In this document: one piece after another, positions 28,294 through 36,713 of the stretch
Layout: each line of letters begins with the position of its first letter
Numbering within the stretch: position 1 is the stretch's first letter
NCBI RefSeq assembly: GCF_016526145.1
Contig: NZ_JADDUE010000007.1
Span: forward strand, 1-64,000
Direction: 5' to 3'
Length of the DNA stretch: 64,000 nucleotides
Source of the DNA: Saccharopolyspora galaxeae
Lineage (GTDB): Bacteria; Actinomycetota; Actinomycetes; Mycobacteriales; Pseudonocardiaceae
Program-made: the position numbers and the translations under genes
The notes under the pieces: model-generated
What the model saw: the letters and a program-made list of their open reading frames with translations, nothing else
Database searches by the model: none
What the model was told of the DNA's origin: nothing

Positions 28294-29049
28294 TCAGCCC
28301 AGCGCGGTCACCGCGAGCACGACGGTGCAGCCCAGCTCGGCGGCGGCGCCGAGCACGTCGCCGGTGATCCCGCCGAACCTGCGGCGGGTGTGCGCGCTGA
28401 ACGCGGCGAGCGCCGCTGCCGCCAGGACGACCGCGAGCGGGCCGAGCCATCCGAGGCCGTGCCACCCGGTTCCGGGCAGCCAGAACGCGGCCGCGGCGAG
28501 CAACAGCCACCAGGCGACCACGGTGCCGATCGGCTGCGAGGACGCGACGAGCGCTCCCATCCCTTCCGGCCGCGCCGCGGGAATGCCGCGCCGGCAGCAG
28601 AGCACGAAACCGGCGCGGCCGACCGCGCAGGCCAGCACCACCGCGGCCCACCGGCCGGACGCGGCGATCTCCGCGAACGCGGTCGCCTGCACGCCGATCA
28701 CCACGATCAGCGCGACCACGGCGAACGGGCCGGTTCCGCCGTCGCGCATCACGCTCAGCGCGCGTTCCGGCGGGCCGTAGCAGCCGAGGCCGTCCACCGC
28801 GTCGGCCAGCCCGTCGACGTGCATTCCTCGGGTGACCAGCACCAGCGTCGCCACGGTGAGCAACCCGGCCAGCAGCGGCGGCGCGCCGAGCGCGGTCAGC
28901 GCCCACAGCACGGCCGCGCCGCACACTCCCACGAGCACGCCGACCAGCGGAGCGAGCGTGATCGCCCGGCGGCAGGCGTGTTCGTCGACGGTGCGGGCGG
29001 GCAGGGGGAGCACGGTCAGCCACGACACCGCGAGCCGCAGGCCGTTCAC
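28294..29049 (-). CDS. cobS: adenosylcobinamide-GDP ribazoletransferase (cobalamin synthase)
   Basis: 251 residues with about six membrane helices. Joins alpha-ribazole to adenosylcobinamide-GDP at the membrane, the last assembly step. Marks: AVSWLTVLPLP, RGMHVDGLADAVDGLGCYGP with the metal-binding Asp cluster, MRDGGTGPFAVVAL, and RRFGGITGDVLGAAAELG. GTG start. Last gene of cobU-cobT-cobS; convergent with the MoaD-like gene across 10 bp. Confidence 0.95.
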   Translation of the reverse strand: MNGLRLAVSWLTVLPLPARTVDEHACRRAITLAPLVGVLVGVCGAAVLWALTALGAPPLLAGLLTVATLVLVTRGMHVDGLADAVDGLGCYGPPERALSVMRDGGTGPFAVVALIVVIGVQATAFAEIAASGRWAAVVLACAVGRAGFVLCCRRGIPAARPEGMGALVASSQPIGTVVAWWLLLAAAAFWLPGTGWHGLGWLGPLAVVLAAAALAAFSAHTRRRFGGITGDVLGAAAELGCTVVLAVTALG

Positions 29050-29096
29050 TGCGTCCTCGCGTGCGTGATTGCTGCGCTCACCGCGGATACTGCCGT

Positions 29097-29261
29097 GCTC
29101 GGCTGACCGGTACGGAGCCGACCGCGGCTGGGGTGATCAGTGCAGCGCTGATCGGTGCGGGACCGACCAGCGCCGGGCTGCCCGGTACCGCGCTGACCGC
29201 TGCGGGGCTGACCGGTGCAGCGCTGACCAGTTCCCGGACCGGATCTACGCTGATCAGCAAG
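29097..29261. repeat. 15-bp tandem repeat (about 11 units) between cobT and cobS
   Basis: Degenerate units of consensus GCGGSGCTGACCGGT run head to tail in 15-bp register. On the plus strand they read as five-residue units (AALIG, AGLPG, TALTA, AGLTG, AALTS) like a pentapeptide-repeat protein lacking its Asp/Asn. No open frame with a start signal contains them alone, so I treat them as a minisatellite. Confidence 0.8.
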
Positions 29262-29295
29262 CCGCCGACCGGCGCAGGGAAGAACACCCCGCACC

Positions 29296-30396
29296 TCAGA
29301 GTTCCTGCTCGGCCGGATCCGGGCCGGCGGCTTCCGCGGCGGTGGGGCCGCCCACTCCGGCCTCGCCGAACGTCGCCATCTCCGCCAGCACCCGCACCGC
29401 CGAGGTGAGCACCGGCAGCGCGGTCAGCGCCCCGGCGCCTTCGCCGAGCCGCATCTCCAGGTCCAGCACCGGGCTCAGGTCCAGGTGCTCCAGCACCGTC
29501 GAACCGCCCGGCTCCGCGGAGCGGTGCCCGGCCAGCCACCACTGCCGCGCTCCGGGCGCGAGTTCTTCGGCGACCATGGCCGCCGCGCCGACCACGACCC
29601 CGTCCAGCAGCACCGGCGTGCGGCGCACCGCCGCCTGCGCGAGGAATCCGGCGAGCGCGGCGATGTCGGCCCCGCCGGAAGTGCGCAGCAACGCCTCCGG
29701 GTCGTCGATGACCTTGCGGGCGCGGCGCAGCGCGTCCCGGATCGCGGCGGTCTTGCGCATCCACGCGCGGTCGTCGATGCCGGTGCCGCGGCCGACGACC
29801 GCGACCGGCTCGATGCCGGTGAGCGCGGCGATCAGCACCGCGGCCGGGGTGGTGTTGCCGATGCCCATGTCACCGGCGATGAGCAGGTCCGCGCCCGAGT
29901 CGACCTCTTCGTCGGCGACGTCGCGCCCCGCCTGGATCGCGGCGCGGGCCTGCTCCGGGGTCAGCGCGTCCTCGCAGTCGATCGCGCCGGAGCTGCGCCG
30001 GACCTTGCGCGCCGCGACCACGTCCGGGGTGTCCGCGTCCACCGCCAGGTCCAGCACCCGAACCGTCGCGCCCGCCCCGCGGGCGAGCGCGTTCACCGCG
30101 GCCCCGCCGTCGAGGAAGTTGCGCACCATCTGCCCGGTGACCGCGCTCGGGTAGGCCGACACGCCCTGCCGGGCGACCCCGTGGTCGCCGGCGAAGACCA
30201 CCACGCGGGGCCGGGTGAACTGCCGCGGCGGGCAGCTTCCCTGGCGGGCCGCGGCCCACACGCCGAGCTCTTCCAGCCGCCCCAGCGACCCGGCCGGTTT
30301 GGTGAGCTGCTCCTGCCGGGCCACCGCCTGCCGCCGCGCCTGCTCGTCCGGGGCCTGCACGGCGCCGAAGCGGATCGGGGTGTTCTCGGTGGACAA
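29296..30396 (-). CDS. cobT: nicotinate-nucleotide:dimethylbenzimidazole phosphoribosyltransferase
   Basis: 366 residues. Activates 5,6-dimethylbenzimidazole to alpha-ribazole phosphate. Typical motifs: [46 protein letters not shown] and the catalytic glutamate in [10 protein letters not shown]. Start appears to be TTG at 30396, with GGAGG 6 nt upstream. The C-terminal 25 residues are Ala/Gly/Glu-rich and outside the family core. 38 bp from cobU. Confidence 0.96.
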   Translation of the reverse strand: MSTENTPIRFGAVQAPDEQARRQAVARQEQLTKPAGSLGRLEELGVWAAARQGSCPPRQFTRPRVVVFAGDHGVARQGVSAYPSAVTGQMVRNFLDGGAAVNALARGAGATVRVLDLAVDADTPDVVAARKVRRSSGAIDCEDALTPEQARAAIQAGRDVADEEVDSGADLLIAGDMGIGNTTPAAVLIAALTGIEPVAVVGRGTGIDDRAWMRKTAAIRDALRRARKVIDDPEALLRTSGGADIAALAGFLAQAAVRRTPVLLDGVVVGAAAMVAEELAPGARQWWLAGHRSAEPGGSTVLEHLDLSPVLDLEMRLGEGAGALTALPVLTSAVRVLAEMATFGEAGVGGPTAAEAAGPDPAEQEL

Positions 30397-30434
30397 GCGT
30401 TACCTCCGTTGTTGCGGGCGAGCGTTGTCGCTGG

Positions 30435-30995
30435 TCAGCGCAGGGTCAAGGGGACGCCGGCCACCAGCAGCAGCACCGCGTCGCAGTCCTCGGCGAGCCG
30501 GGCGTTGAGGGCGCCCAGGCGGTCGCGGAAAAGTCTTCCAGACCTGGTGGCGGGCACGATCCCGAGCCCGACCTCGGCCGAGACCAGCACCAGCCGCGCC
30601 GCGCACTCGGCCACCGCGGCCGCCAGCGCGTCGCAGTGCGCGTCGACCGCGCGCATCGCCGCGGGGTCGCGGTCCCAGGCCGAGGCGTCGTCGAGCACCC
30701 CGGTCAGCCAGGTCGCGAGGTCGTCCACCAGCAGCGTCGGGCCGTGCTCGGTGGCGGTGCGCAGGGCTTGCACCAGCACTTCGGGGTCGCCGGCTTCGAC
30801 GGTGCGCCACGCTGCCGGGCGGCGGGCGACGTGCGCGGCGATGCGTTCGGTCCACTCCGCGTCGGACGGGTCCTGCCGGGACGTCGCGAGGTAGCTGACG
30901 TCCTCGGCGGCCACCAGCCCCTCGGCGTGCGCGGACTTGCCCGACCTGGCGCCGCCGAGCACCAGCGTCCGCCGCGCGGGCTCGCCTGCGGGCAC
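30435..30995 (-). CDS. cobU: adenosylcobinamide kinase / cobinamide-phosphate guanylyltransferase
   Basis: 186 residues. P-loop GGARSGKS near the N-terminus, YLATSRQDPSDAEWTERIAAH with the His that accepts GMP, LLVDDLATWLT, and LVSAEVGLGIVPATRSGRLF. Activates cobinamide as its GDP derivative for CobS. GTG at 30995 with AGGAGG upstream. First gene of the cob cluster; no upstream B12-box was found, so regulation is not evident. Confidence 0.95.
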   Translation of the reverse strand: MPAGEPARRTLVLGGARSGKSAHAEGLVAAEDVSYLATSRQDPSDAEWTERIAAHVARRPAAWRTVEAGDPEVLVQALRTATEHGPTLLVDDLATWLTGVLDDASAWDRDPAAMRAVDAHCDALAAAVAECAARLVLVSAEVGLGIVPATRSGRLFRDRLGALNARLAEDCDAVLLLVAGVPLTLR

Positions 30996-31100
30996 GGGCG
31001 GACCTCCTGCGATCGTGCGGACAACCGCACGGCACGCTACCTGCCCGCCCCTCGGCCGGGTGAGCGGAGGCGTTCGCCGCGGAGCTTCCGGGCGGCGGAC

Positions 31101-32087
31101 TCAGTGCGAGCTGGTCCGCCGCGGGTCGCTGGTGACGAGATCGCCCAGCACCTCGTCGATCCGGTCCAGCACGTCCTCGCCGAGCTGCACGCCACTGGCG
31201 GCCGCGTTGTCCCGGACCTGCTCCGGCCGGGACGCGCCGATGATCGCCGCGGAGACGTTCGGGTTCTGCAGCACCCACGCCACGGCGAGCTGCGCCTGCG
31301 ACAGGCCCAGATCCGCGGCGATCGGCTTGAGCTGCTGCACCGCGTTCAGCACCTCGTCCCGCAGCCAACGCGAGATCATCGTGGAACCGCCGCCCTCGTC
31401 GGTGGCCCGCGACCCGGCGGGAGGCTGCTGACCGGGCAGGTACTTGCCGGTGAGCACGCCCTGCGCGATCGGCGACCACACGATCTGCCCGAGCCCTTCG
31501 CGCTCGCTGGCCGGGACCACCTGCGGCTCGATGACCCGCCACAGCATCGAGTACTGCGGCTGGTTCGAGATCAGCGGCACCGACAGCTCGCGCGCCAGCT
31601 CGGCACCGCGGGTGATCTGCTCGGCGGTCCACTCCGAAACGCCGATGTAGAGCGCTTTGCCCTGGCGGACCAGGTCGGCGAACGCGCTCATCGTCTCTTC
31701 CAGCGGCACCGTGTGGTCGAAGCGGTGCGCTTGGTAGAGGTCGACGTAGTCGGTCTGCAACCGCCGCAGCGAGGCGTTGCACGACTCGATGACGTGCTTG
31801 CGCCCGAGGCCGCGGTCGTTCGGTCCTTCACCGGTGGGGAAGTAGACCTTGGTGCAGATCTCCAGGCCCTCCCGGCGCTGCCCGGACAGCGCCCGGCCGA
31901 GCACCGATTCGGCCTTCGTCCGCGCGTACACGTCGGCCGTGTCGAACGTGGTGATCCCGGCGTCGAGCGCGGCCTGCACGCAGTCGCGCGCGGCGTCCTC
32001 CTCGACCTGCGATCCGTGCGTGAGCCAGTTGCCGTAGGCGATCTCGCTGATGGAAAGTCCGCTGTCGCCGAGCCGTCGAAACTCCAT
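31101..32087 (-). CDS. aldo/keto reductase (potassium-channel beta subunit-like subgroup)
   Basis: 328 residues. Starts MEFRRLGDSGLSISEIAYGN. Catalytic tetrad: Asp in FDTADVYA with Tyr in the same loop, Lys in ICTKVYF and His in YQAHRFDHTV. NADP-binding C-terminal part contains WSPIAQGVLTGKY and IIGASRPEQVRDN. This architecture is the AKR6/AKR14-like group that reduces aldehydes such as methylglyoxal. Monocistronic: own -10 hexamer before the ATG at 32087. Confidence 0.92.
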   Translation of the reverse strand: MEFRRLGDSGLSISEIAYGNWLTHGSQVEEDAARDCVQAALDAGITTFDTADVYARTKAESVLGRALSGQRREGLEICTKVYFPTGEGPNDRGLGRKHVIESCNASLRRLQTDYVDLYQAHRFDHTVPLEETMSAFADLVRQGKALYIGVSEWTAEQITRGAELARELSVPLISNQPQYSMLWRVIEPQVVPASEREGLGQIVWSPIAQGVLTGKYLPGQQPPAGSRATDEGGGSTMISRWLRDEVLNAVQQLKPIAADLGLSQAQLAVAWVLQNPNVSAAIIGASRPEQVRDNAAASGVQLGEDVLDRIDEVLGDLVTSDPRRTSSH

Positions 32088-32094
32088 GGATCCG

Positions 32095-32100
32095 ACCCTA
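32095..32100 (-). promoter_or_regulatory. -10 hexamer TAGGGT, leaderless
   Basis: Ends 7 nt before the ATG at 32087 on the minus strand. Confidence 0.6.
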
Positions 32101-32160
32101 TGCCGCGGCCGCGGGGTCCAACATCCGCGGAAATCCGGGTCCGGCCGCGGGGATCGCCCA

Positions 32161-32224
32161 GCCGCCGGAGAGCTCAGCCGCCGGAGAACTCAGCCGCGGG
32201 AGAACTCAGCCGCGCGAGAGCTGG
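32161..32224. repeat. 16-bp tandem repeat over a gene end (4 units)
   Basis: Units such as GCCGCCGGAGAACTCA repeat four times; the last unit contains the C-terminal codons of the HicB-like gene and its TGA (32206-32208 on the minus strand), so stop-codon-containing copies follow downstream. Confidence 0.85.
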
Positions 32225-32583
32225 GACACCCGCTGCGGGCTCAGCCCGAGAACGGTTGCCACGTCCCGCCCGGTCATGCCGGATTCCTTCAGGTCCAGCA
32301 CGGCCCGGCGGGAGAGCTTCGCGGCCTTCTCCTGCGCCTCCTGCGCTTCCCTGGCGGCCCGCCGGGCGGCCAGGATCTCCCGCTCCAGCTCGCTGTCCAG
32401 CGCGAAGTGCACGTCGACGGCGATCTCCGCGGCAGGCACCTGCAGCGCGGCCGCGACCATGTCCGCGGCCAGGTCGCGGGCCTCGGAGGCGGTCCGGCCC
32501 CGCGTCGCGCCGATGCCGTCCACTTCGACGACCCAACGAGGACCGGGCCCCTGCGGTCGCACCGTCGCCTCGTACCGATTCAC
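32206..32583 (-). CDS. HicB-like protein with C-terminal HTH
   Basis: 125 residues from the GTG at 32583 (GAGG 8 nt upstream). The N-terminal half, YEATVRPQGPGPRWVVEVDG then TRGRTASEARDLAADMVAAA, resembles the HicB beta-alpha fold. A charged alpha-helix follows, and the C-terminus GMTGRDVATVLGLSPQRVSQ is a helix-turn-helix. No HicA toxin gene is adjacent, so a toxin-antitoxin role is not supported; a solitary DNA-binding regulator is more likely. Small unknown proteins of this layout are common in actinobacteria. Confidence 0.7.
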   Translation of the reverse strand: MNRYEATVRPQGPGPRWVVEVDGIGATRGRTASEARDLAADMVAAALQVPAAEIAVDVHFALDSELEREILAARRAAREAQEAQEKAAKLSRRAVLDLKESGMTGRDVATVLGLSPQRVSQLSRG

Positions 32584-32665
32584 TTCTGTCACCTCTCCGG
32601 CGAGCCCCCGAGCTCGTTGCACGCTGGTCTTGGGGCGCGGCGGAAGCGGCGGCGCCCGCGCGGAC

Positions 32666-33304
32666 TCAGCCGATCTTCTGGAAGTCCTTCGGCGTGTACC
32701 GCGGGCGCGGCACCCGCAGCCTGCGCAGCTGCATGGCCCGGGTGAACGCGTACCAGCCCAGCGCCAGCGGCCGGTCGGTGTGGTCCGGGAACTTCTCCCG
32801 CACCCGCTTGTTCACCGCACGGCCCAGCAACGTGCCCTCGAACAGCATCACCAGCAGCAGCACCAGGCACACCAGCGTGGCGTACTGCTGCACCAGCATG
32901 TTCTGCACCAGCGTGGTGGCGAACACGACCAGCACCAGCGGCATGAACGCGCCCATCACGTGCCGCCGGGTGTCGACGATGTCGCGCACGTGCTGGCGCA
33001 CCGGGCCCTTGTCCCGCGGCATGAGGTAGCGGTCGTCGCCGGCCATCATGCGCTCGCGGCGTTCCTTCGCGGCCTTGCGGCGCTCGTCCTTGTTGCCGCG
33101 GTTGCGCCGCATCGCCTCCCGCTGGTTCTTCGGCGGCGGGGCGACGGGACCGCGCTTGCGGGTCTCGGCGTCGCGCCGCTTCGGCGTGGGGCGGCCCTTG
33201 CCGGGGGTGTGGTCGCGGGCGGTCTCCCCGGTGACCTCGCCGTCCTGCGTCGAGGGGTCGGCGGTCGCGGTCTGCTCAGCGCTGTTTCGGCGAAGGAACC
33301 TCAC
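32666..33304 (-). CDS. DUF3043 membrane protein
   Basis: 212 residues from a GTG at 33304. A long charged, disordered-looking N-terminus (GKGRPTPKRRDAETRKRG, KNQREAMRRN, KDERRKAAKERRERMMAGDD) precedes YLMPRDKGPVRQHVRDIVD. Two membrane helices (GAFMPLVLVVFATTLVQNML and ATLVCLVLLLVMLFEGTLLG) follow, with a basic C-terminal tail. DUF3043 is an actinobacterial family (Rv2206) without known function. The stop lies 82 bp before the HicB-like gene's start. Confidence 0.88.
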   Translation of the reverse strand: MRFLRRNSAEQTATADPSTQDGEVTGETARDHTPGKGRPTPKRRDAETRKRGPVAPPPKNQREAMRRNRGNKDERRKAAKERRERMMAGDDRYLMPRDKGPVRQHVRDIVDTRRHVMGAFMPLVLVVFATTLVQNMLVQQYATLVCLVLLLVMLFEGTLLGRAVNKRVREKFPDHTDRPLALGWYAFTRAMQLRRLRVPRPRYTPKDFQKIG

Positions 33305-33310
33305 CCCTAC

Positions 33311-33316
33311 AGGGTA
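33311..33316 (-). promoter_or_regulatory. -10 hexamer TACCCT, leaderless
   Basis: Ends 6 nt before the GTG at 33304 and supports that start. Confidence 0.5.
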
Positions 33317-33586
33317 TTCGACGGGCTGTCGCGCCAGGCACGGCACGGGCGCGGTCCGTGCCGGGATCGTGATCGAGATTCGGCCCGCCGGGTGCCGCAG
33401 GCCCGGTGCGGGGACGTTCACACCAGCACCGGCGCGTTCTGTGCCACCATGGGAGGCAGGTAATCCGATACGGACTCGCCCCCGAGCTGATCAGCCGAGC
33501 GGAGCGCCCGCGGCGGAATAGCTCGGGTCGGCGTCGACGTTGCACGTCAGGCCGGAAGCGGACGAGCGAGACCCCTAGGGAGAGTC

Positions 33587-33949
33587 ATGACGACCGCCCA
33601 GACCATTGAGAGCGAGGCTCCCTCGCACGGTGTCACCCTCACCGACTCCGCGGCGCAGAAGGCGAAGGCGCTGCTGGAGCAGGAGGGCCGCGACGACATG
33701 CACCTGCGCATCGCCGTCCAGCCCGGCGGCTGCGCCGGCCTGCGGTACCAGCTGTTCTTCGACGAGCGCGCACTGGACGGCGACGCGCGGCGCGGGTTCG
33801 ACGGGCTCGACGTGGTCGTCGACCGGATGAGCGCCCCGTACGTGCAGGGTGCGGTCATCGACTTCGTCGACACCATCGAGAAGCAGGGCTTCACGATCGA
33901 CAACCCGAACGCGGGCGGCTCCTGCGCCTGCGGCGACTCGTTCCACTGA
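33587..33949 (+). CDS. erpA: A-type iron-sulfur carrier (ErpA/HesB/IscA family)
   Basis: 120 residues. Three conserved cysteines are visible: one in QPGGCAGLRYQL and two in GGSCACGDSFH at the C-terminus, the classical A-type set. Delivers Fe-S clusters to target proteins, which here plausibly include LipA, aconitase-type enzymes and the Rieske protein. ATG at 33587; ends before a strong terminator, so monocistronic. Matches Rv2204c in order (from memory). Confidence 0.93.
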   Translation: MTTAQTIESEAPSHGVTLTDSAAQKAKALLEQEGRDDMHLRIAVQPGGCAGLRYQLFFDERALDGDARRGFDGLDVVVDRMSAPYVQGAVIDFVDTIEKQGFTIDNPNAGGSCACGDSFH

Positions 33950-33965
33950 CGCACCCGCGCGCACG

Positions 33966-33999
33966 ACGGGCCGGTCCTCCTGGCGGAGGGCCGGCCCGT
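33966..33999 (+). terminator. erpA terminator
   Basis: ACGGGCCGGTCCTCC / GGAGGGCCGGCCCGT, 14 of 15 paired, TGGC loop, followed by TTTCGCG. Confidence 0.9.
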
Positions 34000-34049
34000 T
34001 TCGCGTTCGGCTCGGCGTGCGCCGGGCTTGGTGCGTCCGGCCGGGAGGG

Positions 34050-34262
34050 TCAGGCCGCGACCACCCGCACGGTCTCGTCGCCGAGGGTCACCAGGTCGCC
34101 ATCGCCGAGCTGACGTCCGCGCCGGACCTCCACCTCGTCGTTGACCAGCACCTCGGCGTCCTCCAGCAGGGCTTTCGCCTCCGCCCCGTGCTCGGCGAGG
34201 CCGGCCAGCTTCAGCAGCTGACCCAGCCGGATGGTGCCGTCCCGGATCTCGACGTCGCGCAT
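34050..34262 (-). CDS. small S4-domain RNA-binding protein
   Basis: 70 residues forming one S4 domain: IRLGQLLKLAGLAEHGAEAK, then ALLEDAEVLVNDEVEVRRGR and the closing GDLVTLGDETVRVVAA. YaaA/RqcP-like small S4 proteins bind rRNA or tRNA on the ribosome; which RNA is unknown here. ATG at 34262 with GGGAG about 10 nt upstream. Confidence 0.9.
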   Translation of the reverse strand: MRDVEIRDGTIRLGQLLKLAGLAEHGAEAKALLEDAEVLVNDEVEVRRGRQLGDGDLVTLGDETVRVVAA

Positions 34263-34421
34263 GGCGCACATTCTCCCGCCCGCCTCGCGGACCGCTCCGG
34301 CGGCCCGCGGGAAATTCGCTGCGCAGACACGTTCCCTGTTTACGGAGACGGCTGATCGGCGCATTGCGGGTCGGCCCCGGAGCTAATGGAATCGCATTCG
34401 GAATCGATTAGGAGGATTTCG

Positions 34422-36002
34422 TTGCGATTATCAGCTCTGGCGCTGGCCGCTGGAATGGCGGCGGTAGCAGCGCTACCTGCGTGCGCCGCACCTGAGCCGC
34501 CCAGCGTTCTCGGGCAGGCGAGCGCTGTCGGGCAGACCAGTGCTCTCGGACGGACCAGCGCTCTCGGACAGGCCGGAACTCCCGGACCGGGCACCGCTGC
34601 TGCGCAGTCCGGTGCTCCCGCGCAGGCTCCCGCACCGGCAGTGGCCCCGGCGAACGGGCCGATCATCCAGATGTTCCAGTGGCCCTGGGAATCGGTCGCG
34701 CAGGAATGCACCAGCAACCTCGGGCCGTCGGGCATCGGCGCCGTGCAGGTCTCGCCACCGCAGGAGCACGTGCAGCTCGCCGACCAGGCGCACCCCTGGT
34801 ACCAGGACTACCAGCCGGTCAGCTACCAGCTGCAGAGCCGCCGCGGCGACCGCGAGCAGTTCGCGGCGATGGTCCGCACCTGCAACTCGGCCGGTGTGCA
34901 GATCTACGCGGACGCGGTGCTCAACCACATGACCGCGGGCAGCTCGGACGAGCACGGACCGGGCAGCGCCGGGTCGACTTACTCGAAGTACGACTACCCG
35001 GGTGTCTACCAGGACGGCGATTTCCACGGGTGCCGCCGCAACATCGAGGACTACAACAACGCCGAAGAGGTCCGGACCTGCGAGCTGGAAGGGCTCTCCG
35101 ATCTCAAAACGGAGTCCGACGCGGTCCGCTCGAAAGCGGTGGCCTACCTCAACGACCTGATCAGCCTCGGCGTCACCGGCTTCCGCATGGACGGCGCCAA
35201 GCACATGGCGCCGGAAGACGTCGGCGCGATCGCCGGTGCGGTGGACAACCTGCCGGGCACCGACCGCAAGCCGTACGTCTACCAGGAGGTCATCGCGGAT
35301 CAGGCCGCGCCGACCAGCAATTACACCGGTAACGGCGACGTCACCGAGTTCGCCTACCACCACAAGATCAGCGACGCGTTCAAGAACGGCGACATCGCCG
35401 GGCTGCGCAACACGCCGGACGAGATGCCCACGCCCTCGGACCAGGCCGTCGTGTTCGTGGACAACCACGACACCCAGCGCAGCGAGCCGACGCTGACCTA
35501 CAAGGACGGCGCGGCCTACGACCTGGCGAACGCGTTCATGCTCGCCTACCCGTACGGCACGCCGAAGCTGCTGTCCGGGTTCGGCTTCGACAACAGCGAT
35601 GCCGGTCCGCCCGCCGACCAGAACGGGACCACCAGCCCGGCCTCCTGCGACGACCAGGCGTGGGTCTGCTCGCACCGCAGCCCGCTGATCACCGGGATGC
35701 TCGGGTTCTACAAGTCCGTGCAGGGCAAGGACCTGGTGAACTGGTGGGACGACGGTTCCGGGAAGGTCGCGTTCGGCCGCGGCGACGCCGGGTTCCTCGC
35801 GATCAACCGCGGGGGCGAGCAGTGGCAGCAGAGCCTGCAGACCTCGCTGCCGCCCGGCACCTACTGCGATGTCGCGCACGGCTCGTTGCAGGACGGTCAG
35901 TGCACCGGAGGCACCGTGGAGGTCTACCAGGACGGCAAGATCAACGTCACCGTCCGGCCCGACGAGGCGGTCGCCCTGCACGCGGGGCAGAAGCTGAGCT
36001 GA
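34422..36002 (+). CDS. secreted alpha-amylase (GH13)
   Basis: 526 residues from a TTG at 34422, chosen because TAGGAGG lies 6 nt upstream. The signal peptide MRLSALALAAGMAAVAALPA is followed by Cys, so a lipoprotein is possible. After a repeat-rich linker the (beta/alpha)8 barrel shows region I DAVLNHM, region II GFRMDGAKH with the nucleophile Asp, region III YQEVI with the acid/base Glu and region IV FVDNHD. An all-beta C-terminal domain ends it. No starch-binding module is present. Resembles the animal-type/Streptomyces amylase subfamily. Hydrolyses alpha-1,4-glucans outside the cell. Confidence 0.95.
   Translation: MRLSALALAAGMAAVAALPACAAPEPPSVLGQASAVGQTSALGRTSALGQAGTPGPGTAAAQSGAPAQAPAPAVAPANGPIIQMFQWPWESVAQECTSNLGPSGIGAVQVSPPQEHVQLADQAHPWYQDYQPVSYQLQSRRGDREQFAAMVRTCNSAGVQIYADAVLNHMTAGSSDEHGPGSAGSTYSKYDYPGVYQDGDFHGCRRNIEDYNNAEEVRTCELEGLSDLKTESDAVRSKAVAYLNDLISLGVTGFRMDGAKHMAPEDVGAIAGAVDNLPGTDRKPYVYQEVIADQAAPTSNYTGNGDVTEFAYHHKISDAFKNGDIAGLRNTPDEMPTPSDQAVVFVDNHDTQRSEPTLTYKDGAAYDLANAFMLAYPYGTPKLLSGFGFDNSDAGPPADQNGTTSPASCDDQAWVCSHRSPLITGMLGFYKSVQGKDLVNWWDDGSGKVAFGRGDAGFLAINRGGEQWQQSLQTSLPPGTYCDVAHGSLQDGQCTGGTVEVYQDGKINVTVRPDEAVALHAGQKLS
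34503..34574 (+). repeat. 18-bp tandem repeat coding a hexapeptide linker
   Basis: Four in-frame units encode SVLGQA, SAVGQT, SALGRT and SALGQA just after the amylase signal peptide, then a Pro/Ala-rich stretch leads to the barrel. Confidence 0.85.
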
Positions 36003-36093
36003 GGCAGCGGCGGGGGTGCTCGTCCGGGCACCCCCGCCATCCACCCGGCACGATCGCGCAAGAGCTGAGCCCGGCGGATCCCCGGTAGGACGA

Positions 36094-36458
36094 ATGGCTC
36101 GGCGGTGGTGGCGCGACGCCGTGGTGTACCAGCCCGCGGCAGCCCGACCTGAACTGGCGGAACCCGCAGGTGCGCGCGGATTCCGGGAAACGCTGCGGTT
36201 CTGGCTGGACCGCGGGGTGGACGGTTTCCGGTTCGACGTGGCGCACGGGATGATCAAGCACCCGGAGCTGCCCGACCTGGGTTCCGCCGCGTGCTGGCGT
36301 TCCTGCGGCCTCCGCATTTCGCGTGCGCGGTGAACTTCGGCGCCGAGCCGGTCGAGCTGCCGGGCCGGACGCTATTGCGCAGCGGCGGATTCCGCGGCGA
36401 CGGGGAAGCCGAGTCCGCCGTTCTCCCCGGCGACACGGCCGTGTGGCAGCAGCGCTGA
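36094..36458 (+). pseudogene. GH13 alpha-glucosidase (oligo-1,6-glucosidase type), internally deleted and frameshifted
   Basis: Three separated pieces of one enzyme of normally over 500 residues are compressed into 365 bp. These are the N-terminus MARRWWRDAVVYQ, a middle part QPDLNWRNPQVRAD then FRETLRFWLDRGVDGFRFDV with the nucleophile-region Asp, and the C-terminal end VLAFLRPPHFACAVNFGAEP to PGDTAVWQQR and a stop. Reading frames change between pieces; a one-base loss near 36183 splits the middle part. The catalytic Glu region is absent. It lies right behind the intact amylase, suggesting a decayed starch/maltose locus. Confidence 0.85.
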
Positions 36459-36618
36459 GCATCCGTCAAAGATTTTCGATGAGCACTGCCGAAATGGTCT
36501 GTTCTTGCCAAGATCTTTCGTGATCTGATCTCCTCGATCGGCCGTGATCGCCGCGGCGCGGTGCGTCCAGGCGCGGCCGAATCCGCCGGTAGGCGCTGGT
36601 CAGCTGCCGGAAACGCAA

Positions 36619-36653
36619 CGAGGCCGCCCCGGCCTGGGGGCGGGGCGGCCTCG
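36619..36653 (-). terminator. asnB terminator
   Basis: Perfect 12-bp stem CGAGGCCGCCCC / GGGGCGGCCTCG with an 11-nt loop, downstream of asnB on the minus strand. The AT-richer stretch at 36459-36600 next to it holds no gene that I can support. Confidence 0.85.
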
Positions 36654-36713
36654 CGGTGCTCGTGATCCGCACTTGCGGCGATCGGCGCCTGCTCGCGGGC
36701 AGGCGCCGGCCGC

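Noticed and set aside
29097-29261. CRISPR array
   Set aside because: The 15-bp units are contiguous and degenerate, with no spacers, and no cas genes occur in the window. The 16-bp units at 32161 fail for the same reason.
30996-31100. Cobalamin riboswitch before cobU
   Set aside because: No B12-box-like sequence was found, and the gap to the aldo/keto reductase gene is too short for the whole element.
32206-32583. HicAB toxin-antitoxin system
   Set aside because: Only a HicB-like protein is present; no HicA-type small toxin frame lies on either side.
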